Shown in pieces: positions 29,043 to 40,985 of a stretch of DNA of 64,000 nt. The stretch's first letter is position 1. The number at the start of each line of letters is the position of its first letter. Made by a program: the position numbers and the translations under genes. Source of the DNA: Cherax quadricarinatus (lineage: Eukaryota > Arthropoda > Malacostraca > Decapoda > Parastacidae); NCBI RefSeq assembly GCF_038502225.1, contig NC_091298.1, positions 47,864,094 to 47,928,093 of the forward strand, in the 5' to 3' direction. The notes beneath the pieces are model-generated. The model saw nothing but the letters and a program-made list of their open reading frames with translations. It made no database searches and was not told the origin of the DNA.

Positions 29043-31477
29043 ATGCCTCTCGGTAAGAAGTTCCTCACTCCTCGGCGGATTGGAGGTCTTTTGTTCCCAA
29101 GTGATAGCTCTAACAGCGATGAAAATGTCAGTGACAGTGAATTCCAGGGTTTTGAAGTGAGTGTTACCGGAAAAAGTGCCCAGGATAACGTAATTAGTGA
29201 TGAAAACCCAGATGACCCACAACCTTCCACCTCTGGTGCTGTGCCGGCTTGTTCACGTTCACGTTCGCCTGTACCAGGACGAAAGAGGAAACTATTTGGT
29301 CGTGTACAACACCCAGATGATAGCAGTGATAGTGATAGTGATAGTGATTTCAAGGTCATTGACAGCAGTTCTAATGACAGTGAGAGTGAATATTCCCCAG
29401 TGAAGCGGCAGTATGTACGACGTAGCATGCGGTCTGGTAGTGTTTCATATGTTGTTCCAAGGGGAAGGAGAAACTCTGGGAGCACATCCCGTGGCCCTAC
29501 ACCACGACCTGATAGTGAAGATGACGATATTGTAACGATGGGTATGAATGGTGACAGTGAGGGAGGAGGCAGTGGTGGTGATAGTGAGGGTGGCACGGCC
29601 CATGTGGCACCATCAGCGGGCCACGCTACTACCCACGCTGCTGACACAGCACAACAACCAGCCTCACCCTACCCCACACTCCCACAACCTGCACCACCAC
29701 AACCTGCACAACCACAACCACGGTACAATATCCAGACCCCACCAGCAGACCGCATCTGGGATTGGCAGGACGGTGACGAGTTTGTTCCCAGTCCCCGTGA
29801 CTTTGATGAAACACGAAGTGGAATAAAGCCATCTTGTCCACTTGGGAACAATGCCAGTGAACTGGACTGCTTTGAGTTATTCTTCGATGAACCCCTGATG
29901 GACATCATTGTCAGGGAAACAAACACATACTGTGATTACACCATGGCAAATACAATTCTCTCACCAAAATCACGGCTACACAAGTGGAAGGAGACAACTG
30001 TGGCAGAGATGTACCTGTTTTTTGCCACAATAATGCTTATGCCACATGTGTATAAGCACACTGTCACCACATACTGGGCAACAGACCGCCTGATTTCAAC
30101 TCCAGGTTTTAGTGACATTATAGGTATCAATTGTTTCCTGATACTGTTACGTATGTTACACTTTTCAGACAAAACCAGGCCTGACAGGAGCGACAGGTTA
30201 TATAAGATCAGAAATGTGTTTATGTACCTGAAACAGAAGTGCTGCATGTATTTTTTTTCCCTTCAGGAAGCTTGTTATTGATGAGTCCTTGATTTTATTC
30301 AAAGGAAGACTCTCATTCAAGCAATATATACCAAGCAAGAGGAAACGCTTTGGTATAAAGCTATTTGTACTGTGTGATTGCAGAAGTGGTCTAGTTTTGG
30401 ATATCATTGTGTACACTGGCAGTAATACAGTGGACCCCCGCATAACGATTACCTCCGAATGCGACCAATTATGTAAGTGTATTTATGTAAGTGCGTTTGT
30501 ACGTGTATGTTTGGGGGTCTGAAATGGACTAATCTACTTCACAATATTCCTTATGGGAATAAATTCGGTCAGTACTGGCACCTGAACATACTTATGGAGT
30601 GAAAAAATATCGTTAACCGGGGGTCCACTGTACTTTGAGAGATACCATGAAGTTATTGGGTATCTCTGGTGATGTGGTTTGAACAATGATGGAACCATAT
30701 CTTGGTAAGGGGCATATGTTATTTACTGATAACTGGTACACAAGCCCCTTACTCAGTGATTTCTTGCGAGTGAACTTGACAGACGTGTGTAATACAGTGC
30801 ATGGTAATCGTAAACATATGCCAAGGTTCGACGCTGGCACTCGCAGAGGTGAGGTGCAAGCCTTTGCTGCCAATGACATCATGGCATTTCGGTGGCATGA
30901 CAAACGTGATGTCACATTGTTGACATCAGTTCACAGAAACGAAATGGTACCCAGTGGCAGGGACAACAGAGAGACCAATGAACCCATTCTAAAGCCTGCA
31001 GCTGTCATGGACTACAACCTCAATATGCGCTTAGTGGACAAATGTGACATGCAGATTGGGTTTGCAGACTACGTACGCATGAGTTATAAGTGGTATATAA
31101 AACTTTTTTTCCATCTTGTTGATATCTCTAGGCTAAATGCTTATAACATATACAAGTTGAAGACCAACAAAACACCAAAATATGGTGGATTTTGCCTGTC
31201 AGTAATCAGACAAATAATTGCAAAGTACCAAGGAGCAACTCCTGCAATAGACCAGCGCCCACAGACGTCATCTCGTATGAGGCCTGGTGATCACTACTCC
31301 ATACAACTGCCTCCTACTACTGCCAAGAAAAATGCTCAGAAGAGGTGTTATGTATGTATGCATACCACAAAACGCCCACAAACACGCAGAGACACTCGTT
31401 TTATGTGTGAGGAGTGTGAAGTGCCCCTCTGCATATACCCATGTTTCAAAGAGTTCCACAAGCTGCAGCAGTTCTAG
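29043..31477 (+). pseudogene. PB2 piggyBac transposase, three lesions
   Basis: Starts MPLGKKFLTPRRIGGLLFPS at 29043 with an acidic, Ser-rich N-terminus and the same domain order as PB1. Lesions: (1) one extra T in a T run at about 30250-30257 shifts the frame just before the first catalytic Asp block (VIDESLIL, readable in another frame at 30273-30297); (2) a 203-bp Tigger MITE is inserted at 30428-30630; (3) TGA at 30679-30681 replaces the arginine codon of the VVRNMM region of PB1. Beyond this the frame 30686-31477 is open, with FTDNWYTSP, VDISRLNAYNIY and the Cys-rich end RCYVCMHTT ... CEECEVPLCIYPCFKEFH. All three catalytic Asp survive in sequence, but no single protein can be made. Confidence 0.9.
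30428..30630. mobile_element. 203-bp Tigger MITE inside PB2
   Basis: Ends CAGTGGACCCCCGCATAACG and, inverted, CAGTGGACCCCCGGTTAACG, with TA on both sides (30426-30427 and 30631-30632). Removing it with one TA restores transposase sequence matching PB1. It is non-coding. Confidence 0.9.
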
Positions 31478-31962
31478 GAACGTGTTTAGTGACTGTACAT
31501 ATGTATATATATTATGGAACAATAGTAATAAACATTGTTTTGTATTGTTTGTTTATGTAAACAAAGTGTATACACAAACTAATAGTGATAAAGTTTGTTC
31601 TGTTATTGTGTTGTAAACAATGAGTGTATATTTGAAGAATGCACCTTACATTGGTCTCACAGGCCACATAAGTTACCTGGAACAGAAAAATATTGAAAAA
31701 TGCAAGAAACCTTTGAATTAGAGTAAATAAAAGAATACCGGGTGGGCGTCAGTTGCCGCTGTTGCCGTACGCACGTCACTTTCAGCAAACTTTGCAGCTC
31801 TATATCTCGGTAAGTACTGATGGCAAAAAATTTTTTTTTAGGCTTAAAACACTACTAAAAATATTCCTAACATTTTCATAAGAAAAAATAATTTTTTTTT
31901 TTTGAATATTTGGCGACAGAATGACAGTTTCAGAGAGGGGCCTGAAACAGTCAAAGGGTTAA

Positions 31963-32713
31963 AACAGCGACTTTGCAGTGTTTTTCATGTGTTTTTTATG
32001 GTTGTATGTGCAATTTCTTGGCCTCATTTGATAGAATGGAAGACATATTACAGAAATAGAGATGATTTTGATTGGTTTTAGTACTGGAAATGGCTTGAAA
32101 CTGAGCTCAAAGTAGCAGAAATGTTAAATTTTTGCCGATGTTCAAGAGTAAACAAATGATCTCACACGTCTAATACACACCTGCTGGTGGGTCTAATATA
32201 TGTTCACAAATGTGCTGATATTATTTATACAATTATTACAATATTGCATAACAGTAAATCTTCTATTTTTTGGTTTGAATAAAAATTCATTATGTGAATA
32301 AAAAATCAAAATGGAATTCATTAGTAAAGCCTGAAAACGTAACTAATGAAGAGAGGAAATGTTAGTTTAGTACCAGGAATGCCTGCATTAATTATTTTGG
32401 ACCCTGTTTTGAAATTGGAGTATTTTGAACTGCATTAAATTGGCCAAATTACCAATTTCTAATCACTTTATTTTGTAGTTGAAACAGTTGATTTGGCGAA
32501 TTCTTGTGCTCAATCGATAGAATAGAAGTAATACTAGTGAAATAGCTAAGAATTTGGTCGACTGGAATAATGTAATTGGTTTAAAATGGGAGTCAAATTC
32601 TGCAAAATCACCGATGCATAAATGTCGCTGATACATCAAAATTCACTAGACCATAATTTCGTCAATTTTCCATCAAATTTCGTACTTTTTGTTTTATTAC
32701 CTTCAGAAAAAGA
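31963..32713. mobile_element. piggyBac MITE copy 2, right part
   Basis: Resumes exactly at the TTAA after PB2 with AACAGCGACTTTGCAGTG, the sequence that follows the corresponding point in MITE copy 1 (25724). It runs to near the right end but the terminal ~120 bases and right TIR are missing; unrelated sequence begins near 32714. Confidence 0.75.
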
Positions 32714-32929
32714 GTGTTCTCAGCATCGTGGTGGAGGATGCTGTGAACACTAACTCCAAGACTGAGGGACTGATTACCTCATCTTTTGTATATAGTTCTA
32801 CTGTCCTCTAATTATGTCCTAGAATCTGTATTGATAAAGCCACTGGATGGTGAAACATCAACAATAAAGATATCCAGATGTTGCACATGTGTCTTAACTT
32901 TCATATTGTCGGTATTTTATACCTTTCTT
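32714..32929 (+). repeat. Unclassified repeat-like 3' end
   Basis: Begins TCTCAGCATCGTGGTGGAGG and holds an AATAAAG at about 32868. It replaces the missing right end of MITE copy 2. It looks like the 3' end of a retroelement or transcript, but the family could not be assigned. Confidence 0.3.
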
Positions 32930-33091
32930 GCACAATGATTATTATTACATAATAGAGAGATGTGCTCATGGAGAATGTAAAGAAACCGGGTGGCCCGTGC
33001 TGTATTTGAAAGACCACTTGCCATATAGAAAGTTTTGGTCATAATTTGAGATCGCTGTATTAGCAGAACGCTGAAAAGTGGGGCCCTGCTG

Positions 33092-33442
33092 TATATGAAA
33101 GGTTTTTACAGTGTAGAATTGATAAATGGAGGGAGGAATATGTGGAAAGTAAAAGAGAGGTTAAGAGTAGTGAGGGAGTGCAAAAGGAGAGTGTGGGGAG
33201 AAAGGGTGCATGAGGCAGTGGGTAGAATGAAAGTGGGTAAAGCAACTGGGATAGAAGAGAATAAGACACATGTTAAAAGTAGGTGGAGATATAGACTGGA
33301 GTGGTTAGTGCATTTGTTCAATATATGCATGAAGGGGGGAAGTACCTAGGAATTACCAGAGAGCATGTATAGTCTCTTTGCATAAGGCAAAAGGAGATAA
33401 AAAGAATGTAAGAATTACATAGGAATATACCTGTTGAGTATA
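33092..33442 (+). mobile_element. LINE F, segment 2
   Basis: RTE-like LINE sequence (YERFLQ-like, then REEYVESKREV, then AVGRMKVGKATG) with an internal deletion of about 290 bases near 33195 relative to LINE A. It is interrupted at 33443 by a Tigger. Confidence 0.75.
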
Positions 33443-34737
33443 CAGTGGACCCTTGACCAACGATGGCATCGTCTAACGTTAAATTCAACTAGCGATACAT
33501 TTTAACGCAAAAATTTTGCCTCGACGAGCGCTAAAAAACTTGACCAACACAATTCGTTCTGTCTGAGACGCGTCCACTTGTGGCCAGTGTTTACAAGCCA
33601 GCCAGCCACCGCGGTCCCATCTAAACATACAATCTGAACATTTCATATTATCACAGCGTTTTTAGTGATTGCACCTGCAAAATAAGTCACCATGGGTCCC
33701 AAGAAAGCTTGTAGTGCCAACCCTACAGCAAAAAGGGTGAGAATTACTATGGATATGAAGAAAGAGATCATTGCTAAGTATGAAAGTGGAGTGCGTGTCT
33801 CTGAGCTGGCCAGGTTGTACACAAAACCCCAATCAATATCGCTACTATTGTGGCCAAGAAAACAGCAATCAAGGAAGCTGTTCTTGCCAAAGGTGCAACT
33901 ATGTTTTCGAAACTGAGATCGCAAGTGATAGAAGATGTTGAGAGACTGTTGTTGGTGTGGATAAACGAAAAACAGATAGCAGGAGATAGCATCTCTCAAG
34001 CGATCATATGTGAAAAGGCTAGGAAGTTGCATAAGGATTTAATTAGAAAAATGCCTGCAGCTAGTGGTGATTTGAGTGAATTTAAGGCCAGCAAAGGTTG
34101 GTTTGAGAGATTTAAGAATCGTAGTGGCATACATAGTGTGATAAGGCATGGTGAGGCTGCCAGTTTGGACCAAAAAGCAGCTGAAAAATATGTGCAGGAA
34201 TTCAAGGAGTACATAGACAGTGAAGAATTGAAACTTGAACAAGTGTTTAATTGTGACACTGACAATGTTGTGAAAGACTTTAGGAATGTCATAAAGGAAC
34301 GGGAGGTACAGGCCTCTATGGACAGATATGTTGTGCGACAGAGGTCCAGTGACACTCAAGCTGGTCCTAGTGGCATTAAAAGAAGAAGGGAAGTAACCCT
34401 GGAAAAGGACTTGACACCTCAGGTCCTAATGGAAGGGGATTCCCCTTCTAAACACTAACACCATCCGCAGTCTCCCCTCTTCTCATCCCATCATTCATCA
34501 CCAGATCTTCAATAAAGGTAAGTGTCATGTAATTGTACATGTCTTCTTCAGTTTGTGTGTATTAAAATTAATGATTCATGTGGTAAAATTTTTTTTTTTT
34601 CAATACTTTTGGGTGTCTTGCACGGATTAATTTGATTTCCATTATTTCTTATGGGGAAAATTAACTCGACTAATGATAATTTCGATTAACGATGAGCTCT
34701 CAGGAACGGATTAATATCGTTGGTCGAGGGTCCACTG
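33443..34737 (+). mobile_element. Tigger element in LINE F, catalytic domain deleted
   Basis: Ends CAGTGGACCCTTGACCAACG and, inverted, CAGTGGACCCTCGACCAACG, with TA at 33441-33442 and 34738-34739. The flanks rejoin as LINE sequence. The conserved AATAAA plus GGTAAGT motif is at 34511-34523, followed by a T tract. Confidence 0.88.
33692..34458 (+). pseudogene. Tigger transposase, frameshifted and internally deleted
   Basis: Start MGPKKACSANPTAKRVRITM at 33692, then the first HTH (ESGVRVSELARLY). A frameshift lies near 33825-33850, where the STISTIV helix is damaged. The second frame continues with AIKEAVLAKGA, the CENP-B type HTH (LLLVWINEKQ, then CEKARKLHKDL, ASKGWFERFKNRSGIHS) and KYVQEFKEYIDSEELKLEQV. 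At FNCDT the sequence jumps directly to the C-terminal DFRNVIKEREVQASMDRYVV, so all three catalytic acidic residues are lost. It ends GDSPSKH at 34458. DNA binding could persist in principle; catalysis could not. Confidence 0.88.
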
Positions 34738-34739
34738 TA

Positions 34740-35008
34740 CTGGGTAAAGTATGTTATTATTGAAAGAATTAAGGGTAAGGCAGAGTAGGATTGCAGAGGA
34801 ACAAGGTTTTAGGAAGGGTAAGGGATGTGTTAACCAAGTGTTTACAATGAAGCAAATAAATGAATTTATTTAGAAAATTCATTTAATTTAGAAAATTCAT
34901 TTGATAGGGTGGATAGAAGAGCAATGTGGTAGATGTTGTAAAATGTATGTATGTTAGAGCAAAATGTGATAGCAAAGTGCAGGTTAGGGTATGTAAAAAT
35001 TTGCCTTA
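34740..35008 (+). mobile_element. LINE F, segment 3
   Basis: RT-coding LINE sequence with many stops (GAGGAACAAGGTTTTAGGAA corresponds to the EQGGFR block). It contains a short local duplication of GAAAATTCATTTXA near 34875-34900 and ends at the Tigger at 35011. Confidence 0.7.
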
Positions 35009-35010
35009 TA

Positions 35011-35763
35011 CAGTGGAACCTCAAATTTCGAACATATCGCTTATCGAACTCTTCGAAAATCGACCGCTTTTTTCGAACCAACTTTGTCCCTATTATCAAA
35101 CTCGCCCCTATTTTTGAACTGCCGGGTACCAGATCTGTCCACCTTCTTCAAAGATTAAGGAGATTTGCGCCGAGTGGAATGATGTCGAAATGTTTGTGGA
35201 GAAGTACCACCCTGAGCAAGCTGAAACAAGTTATCTTTGCAACAAGTTCAGTGACAGAACCATGCCCCATTTTAGGGAAATGTTAAAGAGGCGCCAGAAA
35301 CAGAGGACTGTGGACAGTTATTTTGTGAGACAGGGGTCCAGTGACTCTCAAGCTGGTCCTAGTGGCATTAAAAGACAGAGTTGGGAAGTAACCCCAGAGA
35401 GGGCTTTGATATCTAAAGTCCTTACAGAGGGGGGATTCCCCTTCCAAACACTAACCTCAACTCCCTCTCTCCTCTTCCCTATCTTCCAGATGCCATCACC
35501 AATCTTCAATAAAGGTGAGTAAAAATATTATTTTATTTGTTTATTAATACATAATTGTACACAATATTTGTTGTGTGTATGTAAAGCTATAATTAATCTC
35601 TTTAAATTGTATTTTTTTTTTTTTTTGAATATTTTTGGGTTTCTGGAATGGATTAATTGTATTTCCATTATTTCTTTTGGGAAATATTGCTTCACTTTTC
35701 AAGCTTTTCAAATTTAGAACTAGCTCTTGGAACGGATTAGGTTCGAAATTTGAGGTTCCACTG
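35011..35763 (+). mobile_element. Short deleted Tigger element in LINE F
   Basis: Ends CAGTGGAACCTCAAATTTCG and, inverted, CAGTGGAACCTCAAATTTCG, with TA on each side (35009-35010 and 35764-35765). Only the transposase C-terminal region is left, open at 35190-35522 (MFVEKYHPEQAETSYLCNKF, then DSYFVRQGSSDSQAGPSG). AATAAA plus GGTGAGT is at 35508-35520. Confidence 0.88.
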
Positions 35764-35765
35764 TA

Positions 35766-36550
35766 CAGGGATGTGTGATGTTATTATGGTTGATTAACAT
35801 ATTTATAGATTGAGACATTTATGCAACATGTTTATAGGTGGGGTTGTAATAGAAGTGAACACTAGGCTGTTAGGGAAAAGTGTGACAGTGAAAGATGATG
35901 AATCCGGTACAGAGTGAAAGTTGTCACAGTTGCTTTTTGCCAGTGACACTTTTTGGGGGATGATTCTGAAGACAAGTTGCAAAGGTTGGCAAACAAATCT
36001 GGGAGAGTATGTAAAAGAAGAAAATTAAAAACAAACATAGGAAAAAGCAATCTGATAAAAGTATTAAAAAATATGAGGAGGGGTTGTCCAAGTGGTTTGG
36101 ACATTTCGAGAGGAGGAAAATAGGATGACTAGGAGTGCATGCATATCTGGGGAATAGGGAAGGAAGGGGATGGATTGTCCTGAGGAATGTTGGAGGAAGG
36201 GTGTAAAAGTTTTGAGTGCTAGGGGCTTGGACATCCAACAAGCTTGTGTGAGCCTGCTAATGAGTGAGTGGAAGCAAGTGGTTCTTACAATTTGATGAGC
36301 TGTTGGAGCGTGACAAGGTAACATGAAGGGATTCATGGAAACTCGTTAGCTGGACATGAATCCTTGAAGTGGGAAGTACAGTGCCTGCACTCTGAAGTGG
36401 GGTGGGGATGTTGGGTTTTGGAGGGTCATCTGAGCTGTGATGTCAGTGCCTTTCTGGCAAAATGGTTATTGAATGAGTAACAGTGAAAGTGTTTTCTTCT
36501 TTGTCAGGTCACTCTACCTTAGTGGGAGACAAACGGTCAAAAACTTTTTT
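35766..36550 (+). mobile_element. LINE F, segment 4 and 3' end
   Basis: End of the RT region and the 3' UTR (GATGAGCTGTTGGAGCGTG at 36294), finishing with a tail reading GGTCACTCTACCTTAGTGGG near 36506-36526. It is heavily decayed. Confidence 0.75.
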
Positions 36551-37496
36551 CTCCTTTTTGCAAGAAAAGAAAATGCCACAGTGGTGTTTACTTAGTACCA
36601 CCTGTATTCAATTGCAGTACCATAAATTAACTCCTCCTAGTTCTCTCTCTTGAGATTTGGTCATGCCTTTATGCAGATAATGTTACCGTAGTTTGTGCTA
36701 ATATGAATATTCACTGCCATTCCCTCCCTTTTTTTTTTTACTCTCCTTGTGTAGTTCTGTTAAAGCTTGATTAACTGTTTAGTGTCTTGGTCCCTTTTTC
36801 TTTTATTACTGCTAAATCTCATGGGAACACCACATTGTCGTCATGAAAGCTGAGTGTCAGAGTAGTTTGAATTGATTGAACATTGTGTTGCATCTTATTT
36901 GGGGGAGCTAATAGACAGACCTTCCTGCTGCTCCATTCAACTTTGGTTTTATCCAACCCAGACTATAGGGACCAGGTGATGTATATTTCTCTGCTTTAGC
37001 ACTTATTCTTTCTGGTCTCTGTGTCATTCATCATCATAGACTGCATTTGTCTGATGGTTATTTGGTCATCCTGAGTCAAAAACTTGTATGCAGCAGCTAA
37101 CTCAAATTCATTATGGGACTGATGATATACCCATTGTGTTAGTTTTCTTGTTCCTTTTTATGGCCTTCATGGTCAAATGACCTATAGAATTATTACAGAC
37201 ATTTGTAACAGTTTTAATGATTGTGTCTCATTATTTATCCTTCAGCATTTGCACACAGCCCTTTACAGTCTTTAGGCTTACCTCCTCTATGTTATACCTG
37301 TTCCTCAATACTTCCTACTGCCATGGGAAGTCCATGTGGTTCTTTTTTTTTTCTTTTTTATCATTCCCAAAGTCTCGCCTCTCCTTAGACTCTTATTCGC
37401 TCTTGATCATTTCAAATCAGACTGATGCCGCTGTATATACTGTATGACCTTTATGGTTTTTAGTACCTTCTCTGAAGTGTACTAAAAATAATAAAG
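36551..37496. other. Unassigned region
   Basis: No exon or repeat boundary recognised; pyrimidine-rich on the plus strand. Confidence 0.4.
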
Positions 37497-38081
37497 TTGT
37501 CCTTTGAGTTACAATGGGCTAGAGTTGTGATAATTTTGAGTTATGATTTGCCCTCATAAAGGAATTTAGTTTTGAGTTGCGATGAAAAATTTGAGATGAT
37601 ACACATTTGTGATTTAATTACGCCATCTTTTGTGCTGCCAAATTATCATAGCCCCTAAGGAGCACAGTAAACAGGCAATTTCTCTGAATATCAAAAAAGA
37701 AATTGTGAAAAAACATAATGCAAGAGTTAGAATTAGTGCATTGGCGCATAAGTATGGCTTTCCAAAATCAACCATCTCTACTGCTATCAGATAAAAAGAC
37801 ACTATGAAGGATATTAAAGTGGCTAGCGAGAAAAAGGCAGAGAGATTATATAGATGAAAAGACATGTTATTATGAATAAGAGAGTAGCAGGTGAAGATAT
37901 AGCACCTTCAAAGTTATATCTGTGATTGTGCAAGTTCAAGGTACAGTAAAAAAGTTGTGCGTCTGGGATCTTGGAACAAATTATCATAAAACAAATTATT
38001 TTGGGGTTTGAGTTATAACAGTTTTGAGGTACAATACGTCTTTCGGTACAGATTAGTATCATAACTCGAGGGACCACTGTA
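37497..38081 (+). mobile_element. Decayed Tigger element
   Basis: Right end, read inverted from about 38081, CAGTGGTCCCTCGAGTTATG; left end a diverged AGTTGTCCTTTGAGTTACAA. Between them, a broken frame starting near 37648 reads APKEHSKQAISLNIKKEIVK then ISALAHKYGFPKSTISTAI, the N-terminal HTH of Tigger transposase, followed by stops. Confidence 0.7.
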
Positions 38082-39008
38082 ATAATACTGCTGTGTACAC
38101 TGATGGTTCTCTTTTGGAGGGAGATATACAGTTGTTTCTTGATCACATGATCCATAGCTAGTTGTGTGCTCTTCTTGCTACTGCTGCACTAACTACATTG
38201 TTACAATGTCTGCCTCCTTGTTTGTTGTGGCTTCTAAAACTCAAAGGGCCATTGTAAACAGTGCTATTCTTTGGTACCTTACATCCCTTTGTTGACATTC
38301 CTTGTTGACTATGTTGCATCTTGAGCAGACACAAAAAGGTCTTTTGGGAGAGGAAGACCTTAGCCACACACACATGCATTCAAGAAAGGGAATCTGCAAA
38401 TTCTTTATTGCATTTCACAGTTCAGGACTTTTAAGTCTTAGCTAATAGTTGCCATTTTGTCTTATTTTCCAGTGCTAATGCAGCTCCTGCGAGATTCCTC
38501 GTAGGGACCAACAAGCTGTATTGCATTAAACCAGAATTTAGCTTCTGGCCATTCTTCTTCTATTGCTGTCAAGTGCAGGGCAGTACTTACAGGCCTGAGC
38601 ATTGGTCACATTAGACTCACATGGTTATTTTATGAAAGGATGCCCGAAATCACTGTGAGAGTTGTCATGTTGTATTACAGTCCAACATCTTTGGATCAGC
38701 TTTTTTTTTTTTGTCAGGGAACATGCCAGCTTCGTATAATACACCCTCATCAACCTGATATGCAATGACCTTCTCAGATTATCTCATATTCCTTAATTGA
38801 CACTGATTTACTATGTCAGCTGTGACTTCCCCGTCTTCTTTTTGTTTTTTCTGCTGTGTCCTTCCCTCAACACCGCTACCATCCATCTAACCCTTGCTGT
38901 GCTGTGCTTAATGAGCCACACAAGATCAGCACTTTGCAGAAAAATAATAAACATCCAAGAGTACTAAGTGTTAAATAATAAATGTATACTCTAATTTATA
39001 ATGTACTG
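38082..39008. other. Unassigned region
   Basis: No confident feature. An open minus-strand stretch at 38158-38379 has no recognisable domain. Confidence 0.4.
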
Positions 39009-39909
39009 TACAGTAGAAAACCTTGTCACGTGATCATAGCTTGTGTTTTCAGTATTATATGATTTTCAAGAGAAATGTACCCATTTTCAATAATGCAAGT
39101 GGAGGCAGAACTCCTTTCTGCTGGTCATTTAGAGACCCAAGGGTGGTGCTGGTGTCATGGAGATGGCATGAGTGTTTGGTGTTAGAGAATCAACAATTCG
39201 TTCAATTTGAGATGATGAGATGAAGAAAAAGGCTCATGCAATGAGTAATCCTCATTGTGATAGTGAAAAGACCGAGGAATAAGTCATTACAGCTAAATAA
39301 AACAGAAAGTTTACTAAATGTGTGGCTTGAAAAGCAAGCAAAGTCTCCCACTTGATAGTCTTATTATTAGGGGAAAAAGCCTCATCATACTATAAAACAG
39401 CTTGTGAGAAGGAAGGACAGCCCAGAAACAAGTGCACATGTAGTGCTGGTTTAACCAGTTTAGAATGTGCAGTGGGCTCTATAAAGAATTGCAGGATAAA
39501 AGAAACCAGCAGCATATAACAGAGTACCTGAGCACCTCACCGAAACAATCAACTGACAAAGCTGCATTAACATCCCAAGATCTCTATCCTTCAGCATCAC
39601 ACCAACCTCAGCCCAGTAGGACCACAGCCACCCACACCACTCACTTGAGGATGTTAAGCATCAGTAAGTAAGGAATACTCTACAGTATTAATGTAAACAT
39701 TGTTGAGCTACAGTCTGAACCTCACTACAGTTCAGAAATTATTATTTTTTGAAGCATTATGACATTAAAGAATATGTTTTGGCTCTCTTAGAGGTCTGAG
39801 GAATGCAGCCCTATTTTTTCCCATATATTTTTCAGTCCACAAGTCTTGGTAATCATTGGAATGCAGTTTTCAAGAACATAAGCTGCACAAATTGTGATCA
39901 TCCACTGTA
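39009..39909 (+). mobile_element. Decayed Tigger element with C-terminal frame
   Basis: Left end ACAGTAGAAAACCTTGTCAC and, inverted from 39909, ACAGTGGATGATCACAATTT are weakly similar termini. A broken frame at about 39275-39345 reads KSLQLNKTESLLNVWLEKQA, the CENP-B type HTH. A second at 39465-39671 reads LYKELQDKRNQQHITEYLST, a usual Tigger C-terminal region. The catalytic region is gone. Confidence 0.55.
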
Positions 39910-40479
39910 AATTAATTTACTTTAACAGGTTAAATTTTACTGTTCATTGTAATTATTAATTAGGTGTGGGAACAGCTTTTACAATTGAGACATCACACCA
40001 GAACATATCTTGCTGGAATGAGGAGGGACTACACTACATATCACCCCTATGACTTATAATATAAAACAGTCAGCCAAAATGTTACACAGCATAACCAATG
40101 TAATTCCACCATCCTTACACAGCAAACAATAACATAATGAGTAAAAAGAATAGGTTATACTGCTAAGTCATACTAACCATAGCAGTACACTTACGAGACT
40201 GCGATAAGAAGGATTCATTTAAAGTATTAATTGTATCTCAATGAAATCTTGCATAATAAGCAAGCAGCAAAAATCAAATAGTCAAAATGGCTATTATTAC
40301 ATGACAAATGAACTCTGCTTTTAATTTATTCATCAAATGTGGAGGGTTTACCACATTTTTGTGATATAATAGTCAAACAGACAACAACACATAAACAAAT
40401 AAAAAAAATTATGTTGTTTTATTGTCACCCTTTCAGAAGCAGTATATTGAATAATCAGGGTAGTTTATACACCTTACTG
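39910..40479. other. Unassigned AT-rich region
   Basis: No gene, RNA or repeat boundary recognised. Confidence 0.4.
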
Positions 40480-40925
40480 ACCAGACACCAAGGAAGAAGC
40501 TACCTTCATACTGGTAAAAGGCTGTATCCAAGGAGTTACCCTCCCTTAGATCAAATCTGAGTGCTTCCCATTACTCAGTTGTTGTATGACTTATGAGTTC
40601 GGCACTACGAGTGTATAATGACCAGGCAGCCACAAGGATTTATAGTCATTATTTGCTATAACTGCTACTAAGTTTTCCTCTGCTGTTCCTCGTGTGATAA
40701 TGCTGTCAATAATCTTCAAGGTGTTGGATGGCTCATAAGGGCTTAATGCTTGTGAACTGGGAACCCCTCAAAGAAGGTTTCTTGATGCTAGTGAGGGGCT
40801 CTTGAACAAAGGAATTAGACCTGTGTGCCAATTTCTTGAATCAGATCTGAATGCCTTTCATTCCCACAGGCACTGTATGACTCCTATGGGTTTAACCCTC
40901 CCCGTGAATGAAAAATGTGATTGGG
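40480..40925 (+). mobile_element. S2 SINE copies, two, diverged
   Basis: A faint copy at about 40480-40612 and a clearer one at about 40760-40912 (CCTCAAAGAAGGTTTCTTGA ... GAGGGGCTCTTGA ... TGTATGACTCCTATGGGTTT). They share the order of blocks with the well preserved copies at 43003-43170 and 44195-44596. Confidence 0.6.
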
Positions 40926-40985
40926 AAATATTATAAGGGGTTGATTGGACAGAAGGTAGGAAACGTTTTCTGTATTAAGAATGTC

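Larger units (their letters stand above)
28827..31958 (+). mobile_element. piggyBac element PB2, defective
   Basis: Flanked by TTAA (28823-28826 and 31959-31962) with 15-bp perfect inverted ends CCCTTTGACTGTTTC and GAAACAGTCAAAGGG. The left subterminal region has paired palindromes ACGTATAAATACGT and ACGTATTTATACG. The ends differ from PB1, so this is a separate family. It carries one broken transposase gene and a 203-bp Tigger MITE. Confidence 0.9.
27762..33091. mobile_element. Tigger-like element carrying the piggyBac nest
   Basis: Left end CAGTAGGGCTTCACTTATTC at 27762 and right end, read on the minus strand from 33091, CAGCAGGGCCCCACTTTTCA. These are similar imperfect inverted termini flanked by TA (27760-27761 and 33092-33093). 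Joining the flanks restores LINE sequence. Its own remaining sequence is short (about 27762-27894 and 32930-33091) and non-coding. The rest is nested insertions. Confidence 0.6.
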
